A stretch of DNA of 64,000 nt from Corynebacterium sp. NML140438 (GCF_001875725.1 NZ_MLCQ01000025.1:1-64000), one strand, 5' to 3'; counted from the first letter of the stretch, positions 40,621 through 47,145 are shown. Notes: a model not told the origin generated them from the sequence alone. Numbers and translations are program-made.

Positions 40621-40828
40621 GTTCCTCTTTCTTCACGACGAACTTGACCCTGGCGGACCCAGCGATTGCGAACATCTCTTTACTGGTTAAGTCACGGTCC
40701 TCGTGTTCAGGCATGTTCGTTTTCCAGATGCCTTCCCAGTTCTTGACTGCCAGCCACCGGAACCCAAATTCGGCGGCGGTGCCACACGGGGTGGAGTCGT
40801 AATCCTCAACGGAGGTAAGCCAACGCAT
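40604..40828 (-). CDS. Small phage protein (74 aa)
   Basis: A 74-residue protein with several Trp residues and a basic/acidic C-terminus (RVKFVVKKEELDGDA). It overlaps both neighbours. No family recognised. Confidence 0.55.
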   Translation of the reverse strand: MRWLTSVEDYDSTPCGTAAEFGFRWLAVKNWEGIWKTNMPEHEDRDLTSKEMFAIAGSARVKFVVKKEELDGDA

Positions 40829-41208
40829 TAGACCACCTCCACAGGACCGACAAGCCGGGTGACTAGCTGGTAGCCCTCCAGCCCGTGGCGTTCAGCGGCT
40901 TCTTCTGCATCTAGATGTGAGTCAAACCAGGCAGATTCCTCTGGGAAGTACCACCAGTCCTCACTGTCCTCCAGCCAATAATCGTGGAGGGGCCTCAGAT
41001 GCTTCCCACCTGCATAGACTTCGCGGCGGATTGCCCACTCCGTACGCAGCCCGGCGACGGTTTCCACGGCGTCGTAAAAGTCCGTCATGTCCGCCCGTTC
41101 ATGCAGGCCACCCCACACGTCACTGTCATTCGTGCGGTCTAATCCTGCAATCAGCTGCTGTGCTTCCTGCGGGGTCACAGTATCCGCCCCCAGCGCAGCA
41201 CCGTCCAT
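40828..41208 (-). CDS. Acidic phage protein (126 aa)
   Basis: A 126-residue protein, strongly acidic and Trp-rich in the second half (HDYWLEDSEDWWYFPEESAWFDSHLDAEEAAERHG). The start overlaps the end of the upstream gene by 34 bp. A DNA-mimic or anti-restriction role is conceivable from composition only. Confidence 0.55.
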   Translation of the reverse strand: MDGAALGADTVTPQEAQQLIAGLDRTNDSDVWGGLHERADMTDFYDAVETVAGLRTEWAIRREVYAGGKHLRPLHDYWLEDSEDWWYFPEESAWFDSHLDAEEAAERHGLEGYQLVTRLVGPVEVV

Positions 41209-41669
41209 GGGCCGTAGTACGCCATATCGTTGGATGACCTATCGGTGTCCACCGCGCAAAGCCAAACGGCTTCGTTATTGCGCACCCAAGGTGAAGAACC
41301 CGCACGCGCAACAATCGTCCCCAGGGGCGCGTCTTTAAAGTCTTGTTCAGTCTTGAGTATTGTCGGGTGGTCCGGGTCCTCGACCAGTCGGTATTTCTTC
41401 CCGTTCGGGGTGAGAGAGTCCGGCACCCAAGACCAGTCATTGCAGATAATCTCCTCGCCCACGTCGTGCCACATCATCACGACCTCGTGCCCGTCCGGGG
41501 TAGTCGCCCCCGCCAAATGGTGCGCGTCGTCATCCCACTCAAGCTCAGCCATCGTCGGTTCCGGAAGTAGGTCGAGTAGGGCTTTCGCGGCTTCTCTCTC
41601 AACCGGGGACGCGCTCGATTTCGCGCCTTGTGCCCACTCGCGGGCACCCCTAATCGAATAATCAGTCAT
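41175..41669 (-). CDS. Phage protein (164 aa)
   Basis: A 164-residue acidic protein from the ATG at 41669, which shares four bases with the stop of the upstream gene. TPDGHEVVMMWHDVGEEIICNDWSWVP and GTIVARAGSSPWVRNNEAVWLC look like beta strands. No family recognised. Confidence 0.55.
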   Translation of the reverse strand: MTDYSIRGAREWAQGAKSSASPVEREAAKALLDLLPEPTMAELEWDDDAHHLAGATTPDGHEVVMMWHDVGEEIICNDWSWVPDSLTPNGKKYRLVEDPDHPTILKTEQDFKDAPLGTIVARAGSSPWVRNNEAVWLCAVDTDRSSNDMAYYGPWTVLRWGRIL

Positions 41670-41836
41670 TGTGTTCCTCCTTGGTGTGCCCAAGCCGCCT
41701 GCTGGCCTGCCTGGAATCCTGCGTTGTATGTCATGGGGTCGCCGGTGTGGCCTAGTACGATTCCGGCGATGAGGCCGAGCGCGCCGAGCGCTACAGCCAG
41801 CCTGTTTTTGCCTTTCAGCTTTTGCTCAATAGTCAT
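41666..41836 (-). CDS. Small membrane protein (56 aa)
   Basis: A 56-residue protein with a basic N-terminus (TIEQKLKGKNR), one membrane span (LAVALGALGLIAGIVLG) and a Gln/Ala-rich tail. Stop and next start overlap as ATGA. No family recognised. Confidence 0.55.
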   Translation of the reverse strand: MTIEQKLKGKNRLAVALGALGLIAGIVLGHTGDPMTYNAGFQAGQQAAWAHQGGTQ

Positions 41837-41846
41837 GTGCTGCTCC

Positions 41847-41945
41847 TTAGACGTATGCCAACTGCTGTAGGACCACTGGCGGTAAAAACGGCCAGATAAC
41901 GTCGAGTACGGAATGAATCGCGAGTTGTGCGGTAATTAGGTCCAT
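41847..41945 (-). CDS. 32-residue microprotein, copy 1
   Basis: A 32-residue peptide: MDLITAQLAIHSVLDVIWPF, then LPPVVLQQLAYV. An AAAGGAG ribosome-binding site lies seven to eight bases upstream. It is paralogous to the equally long peptide at 42824-42922, sharing the pattern MD-IT-Q-A, LDV-WP-LPP and QLAYV. The matching length, start context and C-terminus show that it is translated. Function unknown; an amphipathic or membrane-associated helix is likely. Confidence 0.6.
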   Translation of the reverse strand: MDLITAQLAIHSVLDVIWPFLPPVVLQQLAYV

Positions 41946-41966
41946 TGGGGTTCTCCTTTGTGGGGG

Positions 41967-42200
41967 CTATGCGACTGTTTGGCCGTCGAGGAATGGCCTG
42001 AGTGACTGGATCGGGATGCGCCAGTTGCCACGGTCGCCGTCACGCTGCGCTGGAATGTCCTGGCCTACACGCGGTAGGATTTCGTCGTAGTCGCGTCCGA
42101 CGAGGCGGGCGAACTCAGGCGCTTTGAGCACGAGCTTTCTTTTGCCTGTGGCGGCTTCGACGAGGTCGAGCAGTTCGCGGTTGGTGATGCGGTGGTTCAT
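41967..42200 (-). CDS. Small phage DNA-binding-like protein (77 aa)
   Basis: A 77-residue protein (TNRELLDLVEAATGKRKLVLKAPEFARLVGRDYDEILPRVGQDIPAQR...WRIPIQSLRPFL). The layout helix-helix-DYDEILPRV... wing resembles a small HTH with a DNA-contacting tip and fits a phage transcriptional regulator. The ATG overlaps the stop of the tiny upstream ORF. Confidence 0.5.
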   Translation of the reverse strand: MNHRITNRELLDLVEAATGKRKLVLKAPEFARLVGRDYDEILPRVGQDIPAQRDGDRGNWRIPIQSLRPFLDGQTVA

Positions 42201-42280
42201 CGGCTCCACCTCATCCAGAACGTGTGGCGTGGTTTGCGGTGCCTGCCTTTTCGGCGGCAGAAGAGGTTGCGTAGAATCAT
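42197..42280 (-). CDS. Basic microprotein or leader peptide (27 aa)
   Basis: A 27-residue peptide with about ten Arg/Lys (ILRNLFCRRKGRHRKPRHTF...). GAAAGGAAAC precedes the ATG and the stop overlaps the next ATG (ATGA), so it may couple translation of the downstream regulator. It may equally be only a leader ORF. Confidence 0.4.
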   Translation of the reverse strand: MILRNLFCRRKGRHRKPRHTFWMRWSR

Positions 42281-42312
42281 GGGTGGTTTCCTTTCGATAG
42301 AGACCAATTGAT

Positions 42313-42349
42313 GGCCCCCGCGTATGGTTGCAGCACAGCGGGGGCCTTT
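42313..42349. terminator. GC-rich hairpin
   Basis: GGCCCCCGC (42313-42321) pairs perfectly with GCGGGGGCC (42338-42346), followed on the plus strand by TTTG. It lies between the plus-strand gene at 42406 and the minus-strand gene below and may attenuate the long minus-strand early transcript. Confidence 0.55.
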
Positions 42350-42405
42350 GTCGTGGTTCACTCATTCTGTGGGGGCTGCTGGCCCCGGGAAGGAGGTGAA
42401 CGTAG

Positions 42406-42597
42406 ATGAAGCTCACTGATGAGGAGAATCACCAGCGGTTGCTTGACTTGCAGTATTTGATGCAGGAGGCGATCAAGCTCCAAGAGGAGCACGAGCCGAA
42501 GGAAGACGTTGATCTTCGACTCCTCGAGATCAACAAGCGCGGTCTCGAAAACATTGATCAACTCGTAGCTGAGTCGAAGCGGAAGCTTCGCGGTTAG
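42406..42597 (+). CDS. Small helical phage protein (63 aa)
   Basis: A 63-residue charged helical protein (DEENHQRLLDLQYLMQEAIKLQEEHEPKEDVDLRLLEINKRGLENIDQLVAESKRKL). A strong AAGGAGGTGA ribosome-binding site precedes the ATG. It is on the plus strand, opposite to the surrounding early operon, and ends tail-to-tail with the gene at 42613. Confidence 0.55.
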   Translation: MKLTDEENHQRLLDLQYLMQEAIKLQEEHEPKEDVDLRLLEINKRGLENIDQLVAESKRKLRG

Positions 42598-42612
42598 CGG
42601 CGTTTTTTGCGG

Positions 42613-42831
42613 TCAGTCCGAGGTTGTTGCAGCAGCCTCGGGCTGGCCGTCCTCTCCGAGGAGGATTGATACAAATTCCTCGATGAGCGATGCACAATTC
42701 GTGAGAATCTCAGCGTGTTGATCGTTTCCGACGCCTTGCAGGGCGATGATTTTGATCACCTCGAGGTTCGTGTGGATGCCTGTGCTGATTGCTTTCTTCC
42801 GGTGGGGGTTGAGCTGTTCTGGTTTAGACAT
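42613..42831 (-). CDS. Small phage protein (72 aa)
   Basis: A 72-residue protein (TNLEVIKIIALQGVGNDQHAEILTNCASLIEEFVSILLGE...). Its ATG lies in the last eight bases of the 32-residue microprotein gene, indicating translational coupling. No family recognised. Confidence 0.5.
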   Translation of the reverse strand: MSKPEQLNPHRKKAISTGIHTNLEVIKIIALQGVGNDQHAEILTNCASLIEEFVSILLGEDGQPEAAATTSD

Positions 42832-42922
42832 AGGCGAGTTGCTCCAGGATGTGTGGGGGCAGGATCGGCCAGGTCACGTCAAGCATGGTATTTCGCGCGA
42901 TCTGGGTGGTGATTGGGTCCAT
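42824..42922 (-). CDS. 32-residue microprotein, copy 2
   Basis: A 32-residue peptide: MDPITTQIARNTMLDVTWPI, then LPPHILEQLAYV, paralogous to 41847-41945. The ribosome-binding site AAAGGAG sits at the same distance from the ATG in both copies. Substitutions between copies are mostly conservative, which indicates selection on the protein. Confidence 0.6.
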   Translation of the reverse strand: MDPITTQIARNTMLDVTWPILPPHILEQLAYV

Positions 42923-43035
42923 TGGTGTATCTCCTTTGCTTTTGGTTATTGGGGGGCAGCGCGTACCTCGCCCGGAAGAGCGGGGTCATGGGTACGGCTT
43001 ACGCAGGGGGAACTGTCGACACCTGCTACCCCAGT

Positions 43036-43076
43036 GCCCGTGGGAAGGCTCGAACTTCCCTGCCTGCCAGTCGGGC
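43036..43076 (-). ncRNA. Minimal tRNA-like element (element b)
   Basis: On the minus strand GCCCG (43076-43072) pairs with CGGGC (43040-43036) and GGGAAG-TTCGAGC-CTTCCC is a perfect T-arm with canonical T-loop. Only 11 bases link the 5' acceptor strand to the T-arm, so both D and anticodon arms are gone. The base directly past its 5' end begins the -10 region TAAGAT of the gene on the other strand. Confidence 0.6.
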
Positions 43077-43088
43077 TAAGATTGCTGC
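43077..43088 (+). promoter_or_regulatory. Leaderless -10 region of the 43.1-kb moron
   Basis: TAAGAT (43077-43082) ends six bases before the ATG at 43089 and no Shine-Dalgarno sequence is present, so the transcript probably starts at the start codon. No consensus -35 is visible; that position falls in the tRNA-like element. Confidence 0.5.
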
Positions 43089-43751
43089 ATGGCTAACCCT
43101 GCAGAGTTACTGTTCGACATATTCAAGAGCTGGAACAGCAATAGCGCTCCAGTCAAGGCTCGGAATGATTCAGATGCGTTACCCCGTCACCGTCTTGCGG
43201 TGGCACACCTCAATGACATCGAGCGGCTGCTCGACATCATGCACAGCGACGGCAAACGCGTCTTCACCTACAAGAAGCGATTCCCGCAGTGGGTGAAAAT
43301 CGTGTTCAACTACCCGCGCGATTGGCAGCACAATTACGGCACCATTGAAGATGGGGCGATGGAATCACTCGAGAACCTCATCGACACCATGGACAGCTAC
43401 GTACCAAAGATGGACGAAGCCAGGTTCGACGAATTGAAGAAGTACCTCGACAAGGTTGAAAAAGCGCTTCACGACGACGACTCTCTAAGTGCTGCGGTGA
43501 CAGCTGGCACGATGGCGCTTGTGCACAACCTGCGCACGATTCTTGACCAGTACACAGTCTGTGGTGACCTGCAGTTAGAACAAGCTCTTGAACGCCTACT
43601 AGGCAACCTGGCGAAGGTAACGCTGCGCAGTAAGCACGCTGCCAGGTGGCGCACGCTTATCGACGAGTTCGTGTTCCCCTACGTGGTAGGTCAACTGCCT
43701 GAATTACCCGCTGGCGGGTTGTTGTCCGCAGTCGCTGAACTCGGTAGCTAA
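43089..43751 (+). CDS. Plus-strand phage gene of unknown function (moron)
   Basis: A 220-residue, largely helical soluble protein. No signal or membrane segment. It has acidic stretches (DTMDSYVPKMDEARFDELKKYLDKVEKALHDDDSL) and a C-terminal helical bundle. It is oriented against the early operon and has its own leaderless promoter, so it is probably expressed in the lysogen. Its 3' end overlaps the convergent gene by 48 bp. No family recognised. Confidence 0.65.
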   Translation: MANPAELLFDIFKSWNSNSAPVKARNDSDALPRHRLAVAHLNDIERLLDIMHSDGKRVFTYKKRFPQWVKIVFNYPRDWQHNYGTIEDGAMESLENLIDTMDSYVPKMDEARFDELKKYLDKVEKALHDDDSLSAAVTAGTMALVHNLRTILDQYTVCGDLQLEQALERLLGNLAKVTLRSKHAARWRTLIDEFVFPYVVGQLPELPAGGLLSAVAELGS

Positions 43752-43889
43752 TGTCAAGGCTTCTTCGATGGCTTGGTCGATGACCAGCCCCGCAGGGACA
43801 CCTTCAAGGATTCTGGTTTTGATGCGGCGCAGGGTGTCGTGGACAACAAGCAGTTCCATGCGTGTTGCGTCCGTTGGGCTGAGGCCCAT
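43704..43889 (-). CDS. Small phage protein (61 aa)
   Basis: A 61-residue helical protein (TDATRMELLVVHDTLRRIKTRILEGVPAGLVIDQAIEEALTLATEF). The ATG at 43889 is preferred because GAGGTG lies six bases upstream; an in-frame GTG at 43898 is possible. It overlaps the 3' end of the convergent gene. No family recognised. Confidence 0.5.
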   Translation of the reverse strand: MGLSPTDATRMELLVVHDTLRRIKTRILEGVPAGLVIDQAIEEALTLATEFSDCGQQPASG

Positions 43890-44030
43890 AGGGGTCACCT
43901 CACTTTCATTGTTGTTGGGGTTGATGGGAGCGCACCTCCGTTGACGCTGTTTCCTCCTGTTCTGCGCGCCGAACAGGGTTCCGACGCCCCCTCGTTGGGG
44001 TAAGTGTTAGCGTTCGTGATGATGTGCTCC

Positions 44031-44077
44031 TGGTGCTGTGTGCAGGACTTGCACCTGCAGAGTGGCTGTTTCACAGC
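44031..44077 (-). ncRNA. Minimal tRNA-like element with CCA (element d)
   Basis: On the minus strand GCTGTG (44077-44072) pairs with CACAGC (44040-44035) followed by ACCA, and GCAGG-TGCAAGT-CCTGC is a T-arm whose loop differs from the T-loop consensus at one position. Thirteen bases replace the D and anticodon arms. It is the only one of the four elements with an encoded ACCA end. Confidence 0.5.
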
Positions 44078-44350
44078 GTGTGTTTTTCGTGCCCGGTTAC
44101 GCGGTGTTGCCTCACCCTTGACCCGCTACGGTGGTTGGGTGGTTTCTGCCTGTCGGCGCGTAGGGTCATGGCGATCTAAGACACACGCTCGCCTACGCAA
44201 GTAGTTCCGCTGGGACACGTCCCCGCCTACCGTTCTACGGCGGGGGTGGTGCTCTCTGTTGAGTTTTCAAATATCGTTTCCGTTGGTGCCGACACCTATT
44301 AGGGTGTCTGGTCACGTGACGAAATAATGTGGTGCAGGGGTGCACCTAGT

Positions 44351-44389
44351 GCCCGGCGCAGGAATCGAACCCGCGCTACACCATCGGGC
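44351..44389 (-). ncRNA. Minimal tRNA-like element (element c)
   Basis: On the minus strand GCCCG (44389-44385) pairs with CGGGC (44355-44351) and GCGCGGG-TTCGATT-CCTGCGC forms a T-arm with one G-U pair and a canonical loop. Eight bases replace D and anticodon arms. As with element b, the sequence past its 5' end is the -10 region TAAAAT of the next plus-strand gene. Confidence 0.6.
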
Positions 44390-44401
44390 TAAAATTCAGG
44401 A
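44390..44401 (+). promoter_or_regulatory. Leaderless -10 region of the 44.4-kb moron
   Basis: TAAAAT (44390-44395) ends six bases before the ATG at 44402. The arrangement of element, -10 and ATG is the same as at 43.08 kb, with GGGCTAA as common junction. Confidence 0.5.
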
Positions 44402-44968
44402 ATGGATTGGAATCTCTTTGTTGCTTCGCTCAGTTTGGGATTTGCTCCAATAACGGTGTGGCTTGCACGAAAGCAGATAAAGCTCGAGAAAGTGAAAGAA
44501 ACTTCATATTCAATAAACACCAATCTGAGGCAAGCAGAACAACTAGACCTATCGGTTAAGCACAACGGGATTTCCCCACTTCACAGGTTTTCCGTTTGGG
44601 CGAAGAACGACGAGAAACATCAACTTCTACATGAATGCCCAGTATTTGCGCCTGGAGATTCGCTAGAGACAAAGAGTCTTCCTCAATATCCGGATGAGAT
44701 TCTCGTGGCTTGGTTTTCTCCACGCCCTTCAGGCCATGGTCTCCAATCACACGCGATCCGTATCCAGTATCAGCAGAGGCGACAAAAACAGATTGAGGAG
44801 TGGAAGTATTACTGGTGGACACCGCCCCGGTTGTGGATCCGTAAGCGTCTAGGAAAATCTCAGTTGAATTCTCTTGAGAAAAATCCGACGAGGTTTCCGA
44901 TTGGCCGGTGGAAGCCGCGCCGCCGCGATATCCAGCGTCCGAACGATAGGCCCGGGTGGCCACAATGA
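44402..44968 (+). CDS. Plus-strand phage membrane-anchored protein (moron)
   Basis: A 188-residue protein with an N-terminal hydrophobic segment (LFVASLSLGFAPITVWLA, about 4-21) and a soluble part with many aromatic residues (HRFSVWAKNDEKHQLLHECPVFAPGDSLETKSLP...WKYYWWTPPRLWIRKRLG). The N-terminal anchor plus extended soluble domain suggests a membrane-associated lysogeny gene, for example superinfection exclusion; this is inference. It is poorer in GC than the structural genes. A minus-strand frame (44556-45017) covers the same DNA and is less convincing. Confidence 0.6.
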   Translation: MDWNLFVASLSLGFAPITVWLARKQIKLEKVKETSYSINTNLRQAEQLDLSVKHNGISPLHRFSVWAKNDEKHQLLHECPVFAPGDSLETKSLPQYPDEILVAWFSPRPSGHGLQSHAIRIQYQQRRQKQIEEWKYYWWTPPRLWIRKRLGKSQLNSLEKNPTRFPIGRWKPRRRDIQRPNDRPGWPQ

Positions 44969-45017
44969 CTCCAACAGCAATAGACGTTAAAATTCCACAC
45001 CACACAAAAGGGGCCAT

Positions 45018-45797
45018 TTACGCCGCCTCCTCAATCTGAAATCGGCCATCCATAAACCGGGCAATGAAGTACTCCTGACCCTTTCCCGTCACCTTCGAAG
45101 TTTTGGACAACGAGGTGTGACCATCGGAATGAACGACGGTGGTTTCTTTAACCTTGAAAAGCCCAAGTTCCATCGAGCGTTGAGTTGGCATGTTCCAGTC
45201 AGTTCCTTTCCGATTAATGAGGAACCCGTTTTCACGAAGCCACTTAAACAAGCGTGTGCCACCAACCTGAATGCCATTACCCCTGAGGATTTTTGCCAGG
45301 TCCCCGACCAGGATGTGGGACTTTGACGTAGACACTGCGTCAGCAAACAACACCTTCGGACGATCTGCCTCCGCTTGCGCTTCTAGCTCAGCCCGGCGCG
45401 CCCGCTCATCCTTGAGGCTGGTGGTTAGCCGGATGATGAAGTCTGGGTCGGTCAGGGCTGCTTCGGTGGCTTCTGGCGTGAGATACCCGCCACGCTTACG
45501 AATCGACGGAAGGACCTCGTGGGTAACCCAGCGCTTGAACTCACGAGCAGCGGGGATCTTCGAACCTAGGATTGCGGAGTACAAGCCCGACTCGGTGATG
45601 GTGGAGACTTCCTGCTCACCGCCAGGGGTACGCACTGAACGCGTACCCTTTTCATCTTCATCTAGGCGGCGAGTCATGTCCGAGGCCATGCGATAGCCGA
45701 GCACCTTGGCGACGTCACTAGCGACCCATCGAGGCGCACCGTCCTCCACGAGCACTCGGACCTCATGGCCTTGAAAGTCAAACGGTTGAATATTCAT
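45018..45797 (-). CDS. Phage antirepressor, BRO-N and KilAC domains
   Basis: A 259-residue antirepressor. Residues 5-105 are a BRO-N domain (FDFQGHEVRVLVEDGAPRWVASDVAKVLGY...ESGLYSAILGSKIPAAREFKRWVTHEVLPSIRKRGGYL), a linker helix follows, and 140-255 are a KilAC domain (KVLFADAVSTSKSHILVGDLAKILRGNGI...RLFKWLRENGFLI). Such proteins antagonise the CI-type repressor on induction. It is read from the early minus-strand promoter after the Cro-like gene. Confidence 0.9.
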   Translation of the reverse strand: MNIQPFDFQGHEVRVLVEDGAPRWVASDVAKVLGYRMASDMTRRLDEDEKGTRSVRTPGGEQEVSTITESGLYSAILGSKIPAAREFKRWVTHEVLPSIRKRGGYLTPEATEAALTDPDFIIRLTTSLKDERARRAELEAQAEADRPKVLFADAVSTSKSHILVGDLAKILRGNGIQVGGTRLFKWLRENGFLINRKGTDWNMPTQRSMELGLFKVKETTVVHSDGHTSLSKTSKVTGKGQEYFIARFMDGRFQIEEAA

Positions 45798-45831
45798 TGT
45801 GGTAATCTCCTTGTTGTAAATTTCTTGGAGT

Positions 45832-45859
45832 GCCCCGCGTTTCAGCGCGGGGCTTTTCT
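45832..45859 (+). terminator. Plus-strand terminator upstream of antirepressor
   Basis: GCCCCGCG pairs with CGCGGGGC across TTTCAG and is followed by TTTTCTTA. It lies between the antirepressor start and the plus-strand gene at 45914. A near copy of its distal half occurs at 46248. Confidence 0.6.
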
Positions 45860-45913
45860 TATACGTGCTTCACTTGTTTTGGGGATACTTCCCCAGAAAG
45901 TGAGGTGAAGATT

Positions 45914-46072
45914 GTGGATAAAATTCAAGCCGCTAAAGCAGCCGCTGCTTGTGCAGGATCCGCTAAGACGGCAGCCAGCACCGAACACGAGCGCCAAATG
46001 GCAGACGGATTGTGGTATCTAGCTCTTGCGATTGCGGAAGATTTCAACGACAAACGCAACCCGCGTAGCTAG
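45914..46072 (+). CDS. Small helical phage protein (52 aa)
   Basis: A 52-residue Ala-rich helical protein (DKIQAAKAAAACAGSAKTAASTEHERQMADGLWYLALAIAEDFNDKR). GAGGTG lies six bases before the GTG at 45914. It overlaps the convergent gene by 54 bp; one of the two may not be expressed. Confidence 0.4.
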   Translation: MDKIQAAKAAAACAGSAKTAASTEHERQMADGLWYLALAIAEDFNDKRNPRS

Positions 46073-46219
46073 GAAATAAAGCAACTCTGATGTCACGGCC
46101 TCGCATTGACGCTTCTTTTCACTGCGCCATGCAATTGCAGCCCATTGCTTCGGAGTCGGCTCCCATCGCGATTCCCTCGGCATGCCAGCGCCGGGGGTTT
46201 CCTTGTTCTTGTCGATCAT
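46019..46219 (-). CDS. Small basic phage protein (66 aa)
   Basis: A 66-residue protein (PRESRWEPTPKQWAAIAWRSEKKRQCEAVTSELLYFLATRV...). AAGGAG lies eight bases before the ATG, and the gene sits between the Cro-like regulator and the antirepressor in the early operon. No family recognised. Confidence 0.55.
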   Translation of the reverse strand: MIDKNKETPGAGMPRESRWEPTPKQWAAIAWRSEKKRQCEAVTSELLYFLATRVAFVVEIFRNRKS

Positions 46220-46247
46220 TCTGTAAACTCCTTCTTGCTCAATCTCC

Positions 46248-46270
46248 GCCCCCAGCGGGGCTTTTCTTAT
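46248..46270 (+). terminator. Small plus-strand hairpin terminator
   Basis: GCCCC (46248-46252) pairs with GGGGC (46257-46261), followed by TTTTCTTATG. GCGGGGCTTTTCTTAT is repeated from 45848-45863. Confidence 0.45.
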
Positions 46271-46500
46271 GCGGCGGTAGTCGAAACCTGCGCAACGTCC
46301 TCCACCAAGACATATCCAGCACGTGCTCCCAAGGCAGCGAGAGCGTTTAGCACGTCCGGCTGTGGCTTCCTGCTCTTAAGCGCCCGGCCCCAGGTGGATC
46401 GCGATAGTCCAGTGCGCTGCGCAAGTTCAACGGTTGACCCGATTCGGTTAGCTCGCTTCACTCGCTCAACCTCATCAAGACTGATAAGAAATTGAGTCAT
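46267..46500 (-). CDS. Cro-like HTH regulator
   Basis: A 77-residue XRE-type DNA-binding protein. The helix-turn-helix is STVELAQRTGLSRSTWGRALKSRKPQPDVL (about 22-51). It is divergent from the repressor gene across the 146-bp switch region, the classical place of a Cro-type early regulator that commits to lysis. GGAGC lies upstream of the ATG. Confidence 0.75.
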   Translation of the reverse strand: MTQFLISLDEVERVKRANRIGSTVELAQRTGLSRSTWGRALKSRKPQPDVLNALAALGARAGYVLVEDVAQVSTTAA

Positions 46501-46647
46501 TTTGTCAGCTCCTTTCGTTCGCTAGATTCAATCATGATTCATTAGCTCGTAACTGTCAAGTTTTTGAAATGTTACAGATTCACGCATGATGCAAACGTAA
46601 AGGCTGCAGGGCTTGCGTGGCTCATTATTGACCCATATACTTATGGC
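46501..46647. promoter_or_regulatory. Lysogeny/lysis switch region
   Basis: The region between the divergent regulators. Toward the repressor, TTGCGT (46613-46618) and TATACT (46636-46641) with a 17-bp spacer end six bases before the repressor ATG, so that mRNA is leaderless. Operator candidates are AATCATGATT (46530-46539) with CATGAT repeated near 46585, and GTAACTGTCAA (46549-46559) plus GTTACAGATTC (46571-46581), which resemble the GTYACAGTRAC sites elsewhere in the prophage. Confidence 0.65.
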
Positions 46648-47145
46648 ATGATCGACTACAGAGACTGGTTTAGGTCCGCGACGGGACGCAGGATTACAGC
46701 CGAAGAAATTGGAGAGATTCTCGGACTTTCACGCCCCTCAGTAACGCGACGGCTAACTTCCCCCGGCGGACTATCAGCGGATGAAGTAATCGCCGTTTCC
46801 AGGGCAAGCAACGTGAACCCGGTTGAAGCGCTTGTTGATATGGGGCACCTAGAAGCGGCGGAGGCTATGGCGTTCCTTGATTCCGATGGTCAGCTTGTTG
46901 AAACAGCCGACGAAGGCGAACTCGCCCTCGAACTAGCGCGCCGCCTCAACCCCGCCACCCGTGCTAATGAGATCGACGAACTCGCTGCGCGCCGTTCGGA
47001 CACGCCCGCCCCCGTGTCCGACCCGGCTGCTAATCATGATGACGGCACTGTCCGCGACTTCGACTGGGACATCCCCCATGCCGCAGACAGCTCCCCCGAC
47101 GAAAATGAAGAACGACTGAAACGAGGTGAAGACCCTGTCGACTAA
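46648..47145 (+). CDS. Immunity repressor (HTH)
   Basis: A 165-residue repressor-like protein. ITAEEIGEILGLSRPSVTRRLTSPGGLSADEVIAVSRASNVNPVEALVDMG (about 16-66) is an XRE-type helix-turn-helix. The C-terminal part is acidic (DWDIPHAADSSPDENEERL) and lacks a LexA-type peptidase, fitting regulation through the ImmA-type protease of the next gene. The ATG at 46648 is set by the leaderless promoter; an upstream in-frame ATG would include the promoter. It overlaps the ImmA gene by 20 bp. Confidence 0.8.
   Translation: MIDYRDWFRSATGRRITAEEIGEILGLSRPSVTRRLTSPGGLSADEVIAVSRASNVNPVEALVDMGHLEAAEAMAFLDSDGQLVETADEGELALELARRLNPATRANEIDELAARRSDTPAPVSDPAANHDDGTVRDFDWDIPHAADSSPDENEERLKRGEDPVD

Larger units (their letters stand above)
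43890..44401. other. Gene-free stretch with tRNA-like elements
   Basis: About 510 bp without a supportable gene. It contains tRNA-like elements d (44031-44077) and c (44351-44389), a hairpin CCCCGCC/GGCGGGG at about 44222-44246, and GGTGTCTGGTCACGTGACG-like palindromic sequence near 44310. An open frame at 44004-44204 has no recognisable start signal and I do not accept it. Confidence 0.6.

Noticed and set aside
44004-44204. 66-residue plus-strand frame
   Set aside because: Runs through a tRNA-like element, Cys/Arg-rich, no ribosome-binding site.
44556-45017. 153-residue minus-strand frame starting at the antirepressor stop
   Set aside because: The N-terminal hydrophobic stretch is suggestive, but the rest is Ser/Thr-rich low complexity and it covers the better plus-strand gene at 44402. 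Kept as a weak alternative only.
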